Assembly: GCF_003034915.1 (NCBI RefSeq)
Contig: NZ_PZJX01000014.1
Span: 62,001-126,000, forward strand
From: Mesorhizobium helmanticense
GTDB lineage: Bacteria; Pseudomonadota; Alphaproteobacteria; Rhizobiales; Rhizobiaceae
Direction of reading: 5' to 3'
DNA: 64,000 nucleotides
Positions within the stretch are counted from its first letter, which is position 1. Each line of letters begins with the position of its first letter. Under the pieces are notes generated by a model. It saw nothing but the letters and a program-made list of their open reading frames with translations, was not told the DNA's origin and made no database searches. Below are positions 1 through 8,528 of the stretch, in pieces. Both the position numbers and the translations under genes were made by a program.

Positions 1-178
1 TGTCATGGCTGCCGGCGTCGACGAGGCTGACGAGGCCGGGCTTAGGCCAGGTCTCCAGCTCGTCGGTCAGCGCCTGCGCCGCCACCTCGCCGATCCATGC
101 GATGGCAGCCTCGCGAACCGGCGCAGGGCCCGGCGGTCCAGGGGTGACGGTGGTCAGGCGAAGAGGGTGCGCACGCAT
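1..178 (-). CDS. mdcB: Triphosphoribosyl-dephospho-CoA synthase MdcB, N-terminal part (cut by window edge)
   Basis: MdcB makes 2'-(5''-triphosphoribosyl)-3'-dephospho-CoA, the precursor of the prosthetic group that MdcG attaches to the malonate decarboxylase carrier protein. Only about 59 residues are present, read from an ATG at 178, and the frame stays open to the edge. The visible part contains the family's N-terminal signature 'ELETWPKPGLVS' followed by 'VDAGSHD', as in CitG/MdcB proteins. The start overlaps the end of mdcG by 25 nt, consistent with translational coupling at the end of the mdc operon. The family call rests on this short but characteristic motif. Confidence 0.82.
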   Translation of the reverse strand, partial: MRAHPLRLTTVTPGPPGPAPVREAAIAWIGEVAAQALTDELETWPKPGLVSLVDAGSHD

Positions 179-816
179 CTCAATTCTGCTCCCTCCATGG
201 ATTTCACAAGGACCGCGCCGGCGGGCCGGCCGATTTCGGCATGGAGCTCGCGCCAGTTCACCCCGGCCCCGCCGGAGAACAGGACCTCGCCATCGAGCCG
301 GACGGGACCGCGCTCGTCGATCCGCTCGAGTCCGGCCAGCAGATCGGCTTGGATGTCGCGGTCCGGTGTCGGCCAGAGCAGGTCGAGGTCGGAGGCGGGC
401 CGCAGATAGGAAAGCCCGGTCAGGTGCTGCCAGAGCAGCGCACCGAACACGGCCGGCCGCAGCGCCAGGCGCCGCCCGAGGGCGAGGACGGCGTCGATCT
501 GCGGCCGCATCCTGGGCGCCGCCGATGCGGCGGCCTCCTCCAGTGCGACCAGGGGGAACATCCGTGCGACGGCCCGGACCGGGACTGTGAGACCGATGCG
601 CCGCTTGCCGAGCGAAGGGGGCATGGGCAGGCCGACCGAGATGCCGCGCGTCTCGCCCGGCGCCGGACGGCGCACGATCACCGGCCAGCCGCGCTCCGCC
701 CAGCCGGCGAGAAGCTCCCGCTCATCGCCCGCGAGCTCCGGTATGCCGGGGGCGCGGTCGAGCACGCCCGCCCATGCCTCCGGCCGGATGCGCAGGAGTT
801 GATGGCGGCTATGCAC
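154..816 (-). CDS. mdcG: Malonate decarboxylase holo-ACP synthase MdcG (phosphoribosyl-dephospho-CoA transferase)
   Basis: MdcG transfers the phosphoribosyl-dephospho-CoA group onto the serine of the carrier subunit MdcC, activating malonate decarboxylase. The product is about 220 residues, usual for the family. A nucleotidyltransferase-like acidic motif 'ASDLDLLW' near residue 140 matches the expected Asp-x-Asp metal site. I chose the GTG at 816, which gives VHSRHQLLRI and an 8-nt overlap with mdcE. The frame is open further upstream to 891, but that extension lies inside mdcE. The gene sits between mdcE and mdcB in one compact minus-strand operon. Confidence 0.85.
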   Translation of the reverse strand: MHSRHQLLRIRPEAWAGVLDRAPGIPELAGDERELLAGWAERGWPVIVRRPAPGETRGISVGLPMPPSLGKRRIGLTVPVRAVARMFPLVALEEAAASAAPRMRPQIDAVLALGRRLALRPAVFGALLWQHLTGLSYLRPASDLDLLWPTPDRDIQADLLAGLERIDERGPVRLDGEVLFSGGAGVNWRELHAEIGRPAGAVLVKSMEGAELRCVRTLFA

Positions 817-1540
817 GGCGGTATTCGCCCGCCTGGTCCGCCACGCGCCGGGCGATGCCGGCGGCAAGGAGCCGCCCGCCGCGCTCGGCACCCAGTGCGT
901 CGCGCACGTCGTGCGCCGGGATGGTCGCGAGCGTCGCCTCGAGCTGGACGTCGAGCGGCTTCGCGGGGTCCCAGACCTGCGTGACCGCGCCGACCTTGGT
1001 CATCGAATCCAGCCCCGGCGCGAAGACCGGGGTGGTCTTCGACAGGGCCTCGAGCTTTTCTTGCGGCAGCTTGGTCACGCGCGCCATGGAGGGCAGGTCC
1101 ATCACCGCCGGCTCGGCCCCGGGCAGGGCGACGAGGATGTCTGTGGCGAGCGCGGTGGCGAGGAAGGCGCCGGCTGCTGCCCTGCCGTAGTTAAGCCCGA
1201 TGGTGGGATGACCGCTTCGGCTCGCCAACAGCAGGCATTTCGCCAGATGGGCGAGATATTCGTTGAGGCCCAGCATCTCGTCGCGCCGCGCCATGCGCTG
1301 GCCCTGCGTGTCGACGACGACGAGCATCGGCGCGTCCCCGCCGGCGGCGGCGATGTCGAGCACGCGCTCGGCGAGCGGCAGGACGCCGTCGATGCCGAGC
1401 GGCTCGCCCTCCGCGATGCCGATCACTTCGACCGCGTGGCCACCAACGCGCCGGCCGGTGCCGAGCAGCAGCTTGCCGGGCCCGACGACGACGTCGTGGC
1501 CGGACGGGAACAGGCCGGCCAGTATCTCATCGAGCGTCAT
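809..1540 (-). CDS. mdcE: Malonate decarboxylase gamma subunit MdcE
   Basis: MdcE is the gamma subunit of biotin-independent malonate decarboxylase. With MdcD it decarboxylates malonyl-S-ACP to acetyl-S-ACP in the cytoplasm. The 243-residue product has a crotonase/carboxyltransferase-like fold, with glycine-rich stretches such as 'NYGRAAAGAFLATALATD' around residues 118-135 that form the oxyanion region. It starts inside the 3' end of mdcD (14-nt overlap) and ends inside mdcG. This order and coupling is typical of mdc operons. No frameshift or missing segment is evident. Confidence 0.92.
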   Translation of the reverse strand: MTLDEILAGLFPSGHDVVVGPGKLLLGTGRRVGGHAVEVIGIAEGEPLGIDGVLPLAERVLDIAAAGGDAPMLVVVDTQGQRMARRDEMLGLNEYLAHLAKCLLLASRSGHPTIGLNYGRAAAGAFLATALATDILVALPGAEPAVMDLPSMARVTKLPQEKLEALSKTTPVFAPGLDSMTKVGAVTQVWDPAKPLDVQLEATLATIPAHDVRDALGAERGGRLLAAGIARRVADQAGEYRRA

Positions 1541-2456
1541 CGCCGGCTCCCTTCACATCCGCGACGAGGGCGACGAACGCCGGGTCGTCCATGTCTGCGG
1601 TCGCCCGCGGGTCGGCGACGCCGAGCGCACTCCACATCGCGACCGCGCTATCGCAGCCGCCGAGCCGTCCGACCCGCCCGGCCAAACGTGCCAGTTCGGC
1701 GCGAAGCGTGGCGAGATCGAAGGGGCGCGCCTTGCCCATGAGCGCGAGGGTGGCCTCGCGGAAGCTCGCCACCGTGTCCTCGGCATAGGCGTCGGCGCCG
1801 CCGATAAGGCGCCTCGTGCGGCCGCCGGTGACGCTCCAGACCAGCGCCTTGTCCCGCGAGTCGAACTCCTCGACGCCCTTGTTGGTCTCGATGACCTCCG
1901 GCCCCGTCACGCCGGTACGCCCCTGTTCAGAGATCACGATCGCCGAGCAGGTCGCAGCGGTGAGCCCAGCGCCGCCGAACGCCCCGGCGCGTCCGCCGAC
2001 AAGGGCGATGACGGCCACGCCGGCGGCGCGCGCCTCGACGATGGCCCGCATCACCTCGGCGACGGCGAGCTCGCCGGCATTGGCTTCCTGCAGCCGCACC
2101 CCGCCGCTGTCGAGCAGCAGAAGGATAGTGCGCGGCAGCTTCTCGTCATCACGCGCGGCGCGGATCAGGCCGAGCAGCTTGGCGCCGCTCACCTCGGCGA
2201 AGGTTCCGCCCATGAACTGGCCTTCCTGCGCGGCGACCAGCACACTCTTTCCGCCGAGGCGCCCGCACCCGACGATCATGCCATCGTCGAAGGCGGCGGG
2301 CAGGTCGAACAAGGCGAGATGTGGGCTCTGCACGCGTTCCGACGGCGGCACGAACTCCGTGAAGCTGCCCGCGTCGAGCAGTTTCGCGAGGCGCTCTCGT
2401 GCAGTGGAAAGGAACCAGCTCGCCGACGCGGCGAAGGGACGGCCGGTCTCACTCAT
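1527..2456 (-). CDS. mdcD: Malonate decarboxylase beta subunit MdcD
   Basis: MdcD is the beta subunit of the malonyl-S-ACP decarboxylase, related to the acetyl-CoA carboxylase carboxyltransferase beta chain. The 309-residue product reads 'SFTEFVPPSERVQSPHL' near residue 35 and 'LLLLDSGGVRLQEANAGE' near residue 115, typical of carboxyltransferases. The ATG at 2456 (MSETGRPF) was chosen because it overlaps the end of mdcC by 8 nt. The open frame upstream of it is the antisense-like reading of mdcC. Standard length for the family; no anomalies. Confidence 0.93.
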   Translation of the reverse strand: MSETGRPFAASASWFLSTARERLAKLLDAGSFTEFVPPSERVQSPHLALFDLPAAFDDGMIVGCGRLGGKSVLVAAQEGQFMGGTFAEVSGAKLLGLIRAARDDEKLPRTILLLLDSGGVRLQEANAGELAVAEVMRAIVEARAAGVAVIALVGGRAGAFGGAGLTAATCSAIVISEQGRTGVTGPEVIETNKGVEEFDSRDKALVWSVTGGRTRRLIGGADAYAEDTVASFREATLALMGKARPFDLATLRAELARLAGRVGRLGGCDSAVAMWSALGVADPRATADMDDPAFVALVADVKGAGDDAR

Positions 2457-2766
2457 CGCCCGCCTCCATGGTCCGCACGCCCTGCATGAGACGGAGCGCG
2501 ACCGTGTCCGGCCGGGCTCCACCGTCGTTGATCGAGATGCGCATGCCACCCGGCGAGGCGCGCTCGACGAAATCGGCGACGACGGCCTTCCACACGTCGT
2601 CATAGCCGCGCACCGGCGTAGCGATCTCCACGGCGCACTCGTTCTGGTCGAGCACGCGCTCCAGCAGGACCTCGAGATTGCCGGACGCGACGACGCCGAC
2701 GATCGTCGAGCGCGCCGTTCCGGGGATCGGGCCGCGTGTCGTGAAGCGGAGCTTGAGGTTTTCCAT
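2449..2766 (-). CDS. mdcC: Malonate decarboxylase acyl carrier protein MdcC (delta subunit)
   Basis: MdcC is the small carrier protein whose serine bears the 2'-(5''-phosphoribosyl)-3'-dephospho-CoA arm. Malonyl and acetyl groups ride on it between MdcA and MdcD/E. The reading MENLKLRF...VGVVASGNLEVL contains the conserved 'ASGNLEVLLER' with the modifiable serine near residue 27. The ATG at 2766 gives the usual N-terminus and about 105 residues. A GTG at 2781 that overlaps the mdcA stop (GTGA) is an equally possible start and would add five residues. Confidence 0.9.
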   Translation of the reverse strand: MENLKLRFTTRGPIPGTARSTIVGVVASGNLEVLLERVLDQNECAVEIATPVRGYDDVWKAVVADFVERASPGGMRISINDGGARPDTVALRLMQGVRTMEAGDE

Positions 2767-2777
2767 GGGCTGCGGTC

Positions 2778-4448
2778 TCACCAGTTGCGGAACTTGCGGG
2801 GCGGATCGTAGAGATTGCCCGACCAGCGCATCAGCTCCTTGATGGAGCGGGCGGCCAGAAGGCTCCTGTTGGCGTCGAGCGGGTCGATGCCGAGGTCCTC
2901 GGGGCGCTGGATCACCTTGCGGGCGCGCAGGTCCTCCACCGCCCTGGCGTCGCGAGCGCGGCCGACATCCGTGTAGCCGGCGACGCCCCGGATCGCCTGC
3001 TCGCGCTCAGCGGGCGTGCGGCAGAGCAGGAGATTGGCGATGCCTTCCTCGGTTACGATGTGGCTGACGTCGTCGCCGTAGATCATAACCGGGGGGAGAG
3101 CGAGATCGAGTGACTTCGCCAGCTCGATGCTATCGAGGTTCTCGACGAAGGTCGGGCTCAGCTTCTCGCCGAAAGTCTCGACGATCTGCACCACGAGTTT
3201 TCGCCCGCGCGGCAGGCTCGTCGTCTCGCCCGCGGCCTCGCGGCCCGCCTTCAGCCAGGCATCGCTCGCATGGCGGCGGCCGCGCGGATCGGAGCCCATG
3301 TTCGGCGCGCCGCCGAAACCGGCGATGCGGTCCTTCGTGAAGGTCGAGGAATTGCCGGCGAGGTCAATCTGCAGGGTCGAGCCGATGAACAGGTCGGTGG
3401 CGTAGAGCCCCGCAGACTGGCAGTACATGCGGTTCGAGGCCATGGAGCCGTCGCGGCCGGTGAAGAATATGTCCGGCCGAGCACGCATGTAGTCGTCCAT
3501 GCCGACTTCCGAGCCGAAGCTGTGGACCTGTTCGACCCAGCCGCTCTCGATGGCCGGGATCAGGGTCGGGTGCGGGTTCAGCGCGAAATGGGTCGCGATC
3601 CTGCCCTTCAGGCCGAGCCGCTCGGCATAGGTCGGCAGGATCAGCTCGATGGCGGCAGTATTAAAGCCGATGCCGTGGTTCAGCCGCTTGACGCCATAGG
3701 GCTCGTAGATGCCCTTGATCGCCAGCATGGCGCTGAGGATCTGCGTCTCGGTGATCTGGGCCGGGTCGCGGGTGAACAGCGGCTCGACATAGAAGTTCGA
3801 CGGTGCCGCCACGACGAAATCGACCCGGTCGCCGGGTACGTCGACGCGCGGCACCTTGTCGACCAACTCGTTGACCTGCGCAATGACGATGCCTTGCTTG
3901 AACGCGGTCGCCTCGATGACGACGGGCGAATCCTCGGTGTTCGGGCCCATATAGAGATTGCCCTCGCGATCCGCACAGCGCGCCACGGTGAGCGCGACAT
4001 GCGGGGTCAGATCGACGAAGTAGCGCGAGAACAGCTCGAGATAGGTATGAACCGCGCCGAGCTCGATCTTGCCGGCCTTGAGCGCGCGCGCGATCGCTGC
4101 CCCCTGCGGGCCGGAATAGGAGAAGTCGAGCCTCTTGGCGATGCCGGCCTCGAACAGGTCGAGATGCTCGGCCAGCACCACGCCCGACTGCACGATATGC
4201 AGGCCCTTCACCACCGCGGGGTCGACCTCGGCGAGCCGGGCGGCGAGAAAGTCGGCCTGCTTCTGGTTATCGCCTTCGAGGCAGACCCGGTCACCGGCAC
4301 GGACCACAGCCTCCAGCAGCTTCGTCGCGTCCTCGTGGGAGACCAGCTTGCCCCTTGCGTAGCGGGCGGCGGCGGCCAGGCGCTGCTCGCGCGATTGCCG
4401 GGCCGTATCCCAAGCGCGTTGCGATGGACCGTTCGATCGGGCATTCAT
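2778..4448 (-). CDS. mdcA: Malonate decarboxylase alpha subunit MdcA (acetyl-ACP:malonate ACP transferase)
   Basis: MdcA swaps acetate for malonate on the carrier protein, the first half-reaction of malonate decarboxylation. From the ATG at 4448 the product is 556 residues, matching the roughly 550-residue family. Family features include 'GDNQKQADFLAARLAEVDP' near residue 55, 'GLHIVQSGVVLAEHLDLF' near 75, and a C-terminal CoA-transferase-like region with 'VTEEGIANLLLCRT'. The frame extends 55 codons further upstream, but that part reads as the end of a decayed alpha/beta hydrolase. First gene of the mdcACDEGB operon. Confidence 0.95.
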   Translation of the reverse strand: MNARSNGPSQRAWDTARQSREQRLAAAARYARGKLVSHEDATKLLEAVVRAGDRVCLEGDNQKQADFLAARLAEVDPAVVKGLHIVQSGVVLAEHLDLFEAGIAKRLDFSYSGPQGAAIARALKAGKIELGAVHTYLELFSRYFVDLTPHVALTVARCADREGNLYMGPNTEDSPVVIEATAFKQGIVIAQVNELVDKVPRVDVPGDRVDFVVAAPSNFYVEPLFTRDPAQITETQILSAMLAIKGIYEPYGVKRLNHGIGFNTAAIELILPTYAERLGLKGRIATHFALNPHPTLIPAIESGWVEQVHSFGSEVGMDDYMRARPDIFFTGRDGSMASNRMYCQSAGLYATDLFIGSTLQIDLAGNSSTFTKDRIAGFGGAPNMGSDPRGRRHASDAWLKAGREAAGETTSLPRGRKLVVQIVETFGEKLSPTFVENLDSIELAKSLDLALPPVMIYGDDVSHIVTEEGIANLLLCRTPAEREQAIRGVAGYTDVGRARDARAVEDLRARKVIQRPEDLGIDPLDANRSLLAARSIKELMRWSGNLYDPPRKFRNW

Positions 4449-4509
4449 GGACGAACCTCGTGCGCCGGGACGGAAAACCGCCGCGCCTTCGCGCGCGACG
4501 GCTTTGCAA

Positions 4510-4748
4510 TTTTCCTGTTCGGTCGCCTCGCCGACCTTGTGGGCGGCCTCCTCGACGGCGGCGGCAACCCGCACGGGATGAGCTTCGTAGACCGAGTGGT
4601 TGGCACTTGGCACGACGATGAAGGGGGCCTTGGCGCGCTCATGGTGGAAGCGCTCGAGGTCAGGATTGATGATCTAGTCGTTGCCGGCGACGATGTCCCA
4701 ACTCGGCTTGGTCTTCCACGCCGCGGCGGCCGGTGTTGAGCGCGACTG
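4510..4748 (-). pseudogene. Decayed C-terminal fragment of an alpha/beta hydrolase
   Basis: In one minus-strand frame the DNA reads AWKTKPSWDIVAGND, then an in-frame TAG at 4674-4676, then IINPDLERFHHERAK and VVPSANHSVYEAHPV. This matches the last quarter of periplasmic alpha/beta hydrolases. The intact paralogue at 7749-8528 has 'WKAVPSYWIYGTADRN' and 'GASHVVMISHP' in the same order. The catalytic-histidine position is kept (ANHSVYEAHP). No N-terminal part or Ser-nucleophile region remains nearby, and the frame runs into mdcA without its own stop. I read it as a truncated, inactivated gene. The family match is seen by eye, not by search. Confidence 0.7.
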
Positions 4749-4756
4749 ACTAGGTC

Positions 4757-5029
4757 TTAGTTATGGCCACCGAGCGTATTCACATTCGCGCAGAAGTCGG
4801 TGTATGGCTGCCTCATGCCCGCGCACTCGTTCTTCATCGCTTCTTGCTTTTCGGCGGGCATGGCCATGAATACGTGCTTGAATTCCTTCAGCGGCTTCAT
4901 GGTTTTCATGCTGGCATCCGTAAAGAACGGTTTCATGGTGTCCGGCTCATCCAGCGTGCCGGCAATGGCAATGCCGACAGACGGGGAAAACGCAATTGCG
5001 GCACCGAGGCAGATAGCTTTGATGTTCAT
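4757..5029 (-). CDS. Small secreted protein of unknown function
   Basis: The 90-residue product starts MNIKAICLGAAIAFSPSVGIAIAG, a clear Sec signal peptide with likely cleavage after AIA. The mature part is rich in Met and Lys (MKPFFTDASMKTMKPLKEFK) and contains two cysteines (NECAGM and DFCANV) that could form a disulfide. A good Shine-Dalgarno (GGGAAGGA) lies about 8 nt before the ATG, which supports a real gene. I do not recognise a named domain. The gene is monocistronic, separated from mdcA by a pseudogene fragment. Confidence 0.75.
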   Translation of the reverse strand: MNIKAICLGAAIAFSPSVGIAIAGTLDEPDTMKPFFTDASMKTMKPLKEFKHVFMAMPAEKQEAMKNECAGMRQPYTDFCANVNTLGGHN

Positions 5030-5310
5030 GGGGTATGGTCCTTCCCTGTTTCAATGGTGGTACCAGCGGCAAACTGCGTTGGTGGGTAGAAAAATTAACC
5101 CCCAACCTGACTTGTGTATTTTCTCTAACCGCTAGGCTTTTGTCTGAAAGACTGGTGATGACTGGCCGTGCCATGACGAATGCGGTCGCAGCAATGGAGG
5201 CGCGACGAACGTCACTTTGGCTGGGCCGGATTATGTCAGAGGGCCGGCCATAGTCTGGACGTCGTGCGCTGGGCCGCAGGCGAGAGAAAATCGCGACCTG
5301 CCATAGCCGG

Positions 5311-5333
5311 CAATGATAAATGCGTTATCATTG
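5311..5333. promoter_or_regulatory. Perfect 9-5-9 inverted repeat, operator-like
   Basis: Arms CAATGATAA and TTATCATTG flank the spacer ATGCG with no mismatch. This size and symmetry suit a dimeric HTH repressor of MarR or similar type. It lies 12 bp before an ATG at 5346 whose 95-codon frame I cannot identify, so the regulated gene is unclear. No T-tract follows, so a terminator is unlikely. Confidence 0.4.
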
Positions 5334-6096
5334 TGATAGTGGGCAATGGCGTTCAAAGAGTCTCTTCAGCCTTCCTCACGGAACTCCCGCAGAAAGGTAT
5401 GGCGCGGATCCTTCCTTGCCACGCAGGTGCTTCACGCGCCGGCAACATGCGCGGATCAGAAGGTCCGGGATGGAATGCCGCTTTCTCGCGCCGAGATGCA
5501 CCATTGCTTGCGCGATCTCGCGCAGCGGCAAATTGTCATTCATAGCGGTCGTGCTCACGTTTTCGAGCGAACCAGGCCGTCGCTTGCCGCCAGTCTGCCG
5601 GGTCTACGTGGACTCAATGTCATAGCGTCATAGAAACAGAGAGCGACAGGTGCATCGTGCCTTGTGTACACAGGCTGACAAACCTGCGGCCCTCGCATCG
5701 GTTGTCTTTCCAGAAAGATCGCTATCTTTCGCGTCGGCGCCGATCGGTCGGTTATTTCTGCCCCCCTGTGGGCGGCTCGAATCGGGCAATATTGAAATCA
5801 CAGCGGCGTTCTCAAAAGACCTCTTGCCTCTGCTTTTGCGAGTATCGCGGCGCCCAGGCATCGGCGTTCCTTGCGTCGGTCAATACCTGATCCGTGCCGT
5901 GTGCGGGCGTACCGATGGTGAGGGTCGCACCCCCTCCGGTGCGAGCTCCATCCCGGCGAGCCGACCACCGATGCCGGTCGCCGTGTTTGGGGGTGCCTAA
6001 CACAGTGCCAAGGAAGCACGTCATGGAAGAGACGGTACTCGCGAAATTTCCAAACGACGGGCCAGATATCAGTCCGGAGTGATCTGGAAGCGGTGC

Positions 6097-6118
6097 GAGG
6101 GCGATGTCGCACGCCCTC
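6097..6118 (+). promoter_or_regulatory. GC-rich hairpin 40 nt before the DUF1330 gene (possible attenuator)
   Basis: GAGGGCG and CGCCCTC form a perfect 7-bp stem around an 8-nt loop, followed by TTCTTCGTT. A 19-codon frame (MEETVLAKFPNDGPDISPE, 6023-6082) with AAGGAAG before its ATG ends just upstream. The arrangement of mini-ORF, hairpin and gene resembles a leader-peptide attenuator, but the T-tract is weak and the case is speculative. Confidence 0.3.
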
Positions 6119-6161
6119 TTCTTCGTTGCCGCGACACCATGCGTTCCATTGAGGATTTTCC

Positions 6162-6512
6162 ATGTCGACCTATCTGATCAACCATCTGCGAATCCCTGGC
6201 GAAGTACCCAACGGTGAAGGTCTGTCCTATCTCGAGCAGGTCGAGGCTACCGTTGCACCCTATGGCGGTAAGTGGCTGGCGCAGGGCTCAGTTGACGTAC
6301 TCGAGGGAGCTTGGCCGGGCTCGGTCGTGCTGATGGAGTTCCCAAGCCGCGATACTGCGAGCGCTTGGTACAATTCAGCCGTATATCAGGCGATCGCGCC
6401 TCTGCGTGTCCGCAACGCCATCTCCGACCTCGTCCTGATCGACTCGCTGCCCGATGGCTTCACGATCAAGGAATTCGCCAAGGACATCCGTCGGGCGCTC
6501 AAAAGAGCCTGA
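6162..6512 (+). CDS. DUF1330 family protein
   Basis: The 116-residue cytoplasmic protein is a dimeric alpha/beta-barrel (ferredoxin-like) DUF1330 member. The family pattern is visible: 'VEATVAPYGGKWLAQG' around residues 28-43, then 'VVLMEFPSRDTASAWYNS', then 'YQAIAPLRVRNAISDLVLID'. DUF1330 proteins have no established enzymatic role. The ATG at 6162 has only a weak AGGA upstream. It stands alone, convergent with the metallo-hydrolase gene, and 240 bp of DNA without recognisable genes follows it. Confidence 0.85.
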   Translation: MSTYLINHLRIPGEVPNGEGLSYLEQVEATVAPYGGKWLAQGSVDVLEGAWPGSVVLMEFPSRDTASAWYNSAVYQAIAPLRVRNAISDLVLIDSLPDGFTIKEFAKDIRRALKRA

Positions 6513-6753
6513 AACGTTTGCTTGTCTCGATTGGTCCGAGCGACGTGCTGGCGCCATCTCCGTGTCCGGACGCGTGCGCGTTGTCGACGTCAACTCTGAT
6601 GTTCGAGGGCGATAGGCAGCCTGCGCAGGTCCGCAGATTTTGATGAATCGTGTCGCATCCTGATGTTCGCTCGTGCAGGGCACACGCGATTTAGGGAAAC
6701 CTAGCAAGCCCCGGCTAGTCAATGCCCATGGCAAGTGGCGTCGCCCGTCTGTC

Positions 6754-7620
6754 CTAGCTGCGCTGCTTGGCCCTGTTTGCACCGCCCCACAGCGAACCGG
6801 GATTTGCATGACCCGGATACAGCGCCAGCATCGCGTCATAGAGTTCTCGTGCGTTGGACGTGACCGCGTCGAGGCGATTGAAATCTCGCAGATACTGTTG
6901 CGTCTCCGCGACGATGCTTGGGTCGTCCCTGTTCGCCGGCACCTTGTGGCCCGCGATCACCGCCTTCGGCTTCAGGGCAGCCAGCCTGTCCAGCGTGGCA
7001 ATCCACTCGAGCCTGCTTTCGGTATTGGTCTCGCCGAGATACGGGTGGATGCCGTTGTAGACCACATCGCCCCCAACGATCAGGCCGATCGACGGCACAT
7101 GCAGGACGGTGGAATGGGCGGTGTCCGTGCGGCCGGTGTCCACAACATCCAGCTTGTGGCCTTCTAAGTCCATCGTGCCGCTCTCAAGCGGATCGGCGAC
7201 GCGCAGATGCTCCGGAATTTGGTTGGGGAAGAGGCGGCGCCAGAAGTCTTTCTGCCACGCCTCGGTCAATTGGCTGCGCATGGCTCCAACCACCTCTGGC
7301 GCGGCGACGGCGCGTGCTTCCGGGAAGCGTCCCAGTAATGCCGCCAAGCCGAAAAAGTGATCCCCGTGACCATGCGTCACATAGATGGTGACGAGCTTCT
7401 TGCCGCTGACAGCAACCCAGTCCACCAGCGTGCGTGACTGCTCTACTGTCAGGAACGTATCCACCAGCACCGCGTCGCGCGCGCCGTGGATCAGCGTCGA
7501 GGAGTTTGCCACCCACGCCAGGTCCTCCTTGCCCGGCGGCAGATCGCGGGTAAGCCCCGGCCGTGTGACCGTCAGCACATCCCATTGGAGGTCGCTGAGG
7601 TGAGGTGTGCTCGATGTCAT
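6754..7620 (-). CDS. Metallo-beta-lactamase fold hydrolase
   Basis: This 288-residue protein of the MBL superfamily carries the metal-binding motif 'THGHGDH' near residue 83, a downstream 'DTGRTDTAHST' with the third histidine region, 'VGGDVVYNG' supplying the bridging Asp, and 'VIAGHKVP' with the last His. Both zinc sites therefore look complete. No signal peptide is visible, so it is probably cytoplasmic. The ATG at 7620 is preceded by AAGGAC; a TTG two codons upstream is less likely. Substrate unknown; the C-terminal half resembles hydrolases of small esters or lactones rather than true beta-lactamases. Confidence 0.85.
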   Translation of the reverse strand: MTSSTPHLSDLQWDVLTVTRPGLTRDLPPGKEDLAWVANSSTLIHGARDAVLVDTFLTVEQSRTLVDWVAVSGKKLVTIYVTHGHGDHFFGLAALLGRFPEARAVAAPEVVGAMRSQLTEAWQKDFWRRLFPNQIPEHLRVADPLESGTMDLEGHKLDVVDTGRTDTAHSTVLHVPSIGLIVGGDVVYNGIHPYLGETNTESRLEWIATLDRLAALKPKAVIAGHKVPANRDDPSIVAETQQYLRDFNRLDAVTSNARELYDAMLALYPGHANPGSLWGGANRAKQRS

Positions 7621-7748
7621 AGTCAAGGTCCTTAGTCATAACTTTACCGTATACCCTGGAACCGCCCGCGTTCGACTGATGCGGGATGGACGACGGGGCA
7701 GCCCGGGCCGACGGGACGGCCGGCTCGTTGCCTGCCATCGGCCAGTGA

Positions 7749-8528
7749 CTATTTTGCGCTTGCCGCGTCCCTGATCAGTGAAGCCACCTGTTTTGGATGG
7801 GATATCATGACGACATGGGAAGCGCCGTCGATGGCCACCGTGGCCCGCGACTTGGCCCGGTGGGCCATGAACTCCATCGCGGCCGGCGGGATGTTCCGGT
7901 CAGCCGTGCCGTAGATCCAGTATGAGGGCACCGCCTTCCAGGCAGCCACACCCGAGGCCTCGGTAAGAGCTGCCTGCGCCACCGGCCGCTGGGTCACAGC
8001 CATCAACCGTGCCTGCTCCGTCGGTACATCGGCGGCAAATTGCTGAGGGAATTTGGACTGCTCAATGTAGAGATCGGTCACGCCATTGCTCAGCATCACC
8101 GGCGGAGCGAGCGTGTCGCCAAGTGTACTGCCCAGAAACTTCTCCGTCAGGCCGAGACTAGTCTCGCCCGTTTCGGGGGCGAATGCCGACACATAGACAA
8201 GGGCCTTCACATTCGCGTTGCCGTTCGCAGCCTCGGTGATCACTGCACCGCCATATGAGTGACCGACCAGGATCACTGGGCCCGTCAAGGACTTGACCAC
8301 GGCTGACACGGCGGCTCCGTCGCTGGCCACTCCACGCAGCGGATTGGCGGCCGCTATGACGTGGAAACGATCCTTTTCCAACTCTCCGATGACGCCGTTC
8401 CAGCTCGACGATCCTGCGAAGGCACCGTGTACCAAGACGATCGTGGGCATCGGTTCGTCGGCGCTCTGCGCAGCTCCCGAAAGGCCGACAGCTGCTGCGA
8501 GTGCCAGGTTCTTGATCGTTTTGCGCAT
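7749..8528 (-). CDS. Periplasmic alpha/beta hydrolase
   Basis: The 259-residue protein starts with a signal peptide (MRKTIKNLALAAAVGLSGAAQSA). The hydrolase core follows: 'VLVHGAFAGSSSW' gives the oxyanion HG motif, 'LVGHSYGG' the nucleophilic serine, and 'GASHVVMISHP' the catalytic histidine. The acid is probably in 'IYGTADRNI'. The family includes small esterases and salicylate-esterase-like enzymes; the substrate cannot be inferred. It shares family features with two decayed fragments at the borders of this region. It lies on the strand opposite the polyketide operon, whose promoter must sit in the same divergent gap. Confidence 0.88.
   Translation of the reverse strand: MRKTIKNLALAAAVGLSGAAQSADEPMPTIVLVHGAFAGSSSWNGVIGELEKDRFHVIAAANPLRGVASDGAAVSAVVKSLTGPVILVGHSYGGAVITEAANGNANVKALVYVSAFAPETGETSLGLTEKFLGSTLGDTLAPPVMLSNGVTDLYIEQSKFPQQFAADVPTEQARLMAVTQRPVAQAALTEASGVAAWKAVPSYWIYGTADRNIPPAAMEFMAHRAKSRATVAIDGASHVVMISHPKQVASLIRDAASAK

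Larger units (their letters stand above)
5030..6161. other. Long gene-poor stretch with inverted repeats, no convincing CDS
   Basis: About 1.1 kb without a recognisable gene. Short open frames exist on both strands (for example 5346-5633 plus, 5376-5558 minus, 5650-6000 plus), but none has a recognisable domain or a convincing ribosome binding site. It contains a perfect 9-bp inverted repeat at 5311-5333, a 7-bp inverted repeat at 5713-5730 (arms GAAAGAT / ATCTTTC), and a hairpin at 6097-6118. It may hold decayed genes; nothing firmer can be said. Confidence 0.5.

Noticed and set aside
241..984. Long plus-strand frames opposite mdcG and mdcE (also 911-1741, 1263-2489, 3270-4739)
   Set aside because: They are Arg/Asp/His-rich antisense readings of the high-GC mdc genes, with no domains or ribosome sites.
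7184..7738. Minus frame overlapping the start of the metallo-hydrolase
   Set aside because: It is an alternative frame of a gene with complete metal motifs and has no recognisable domain.
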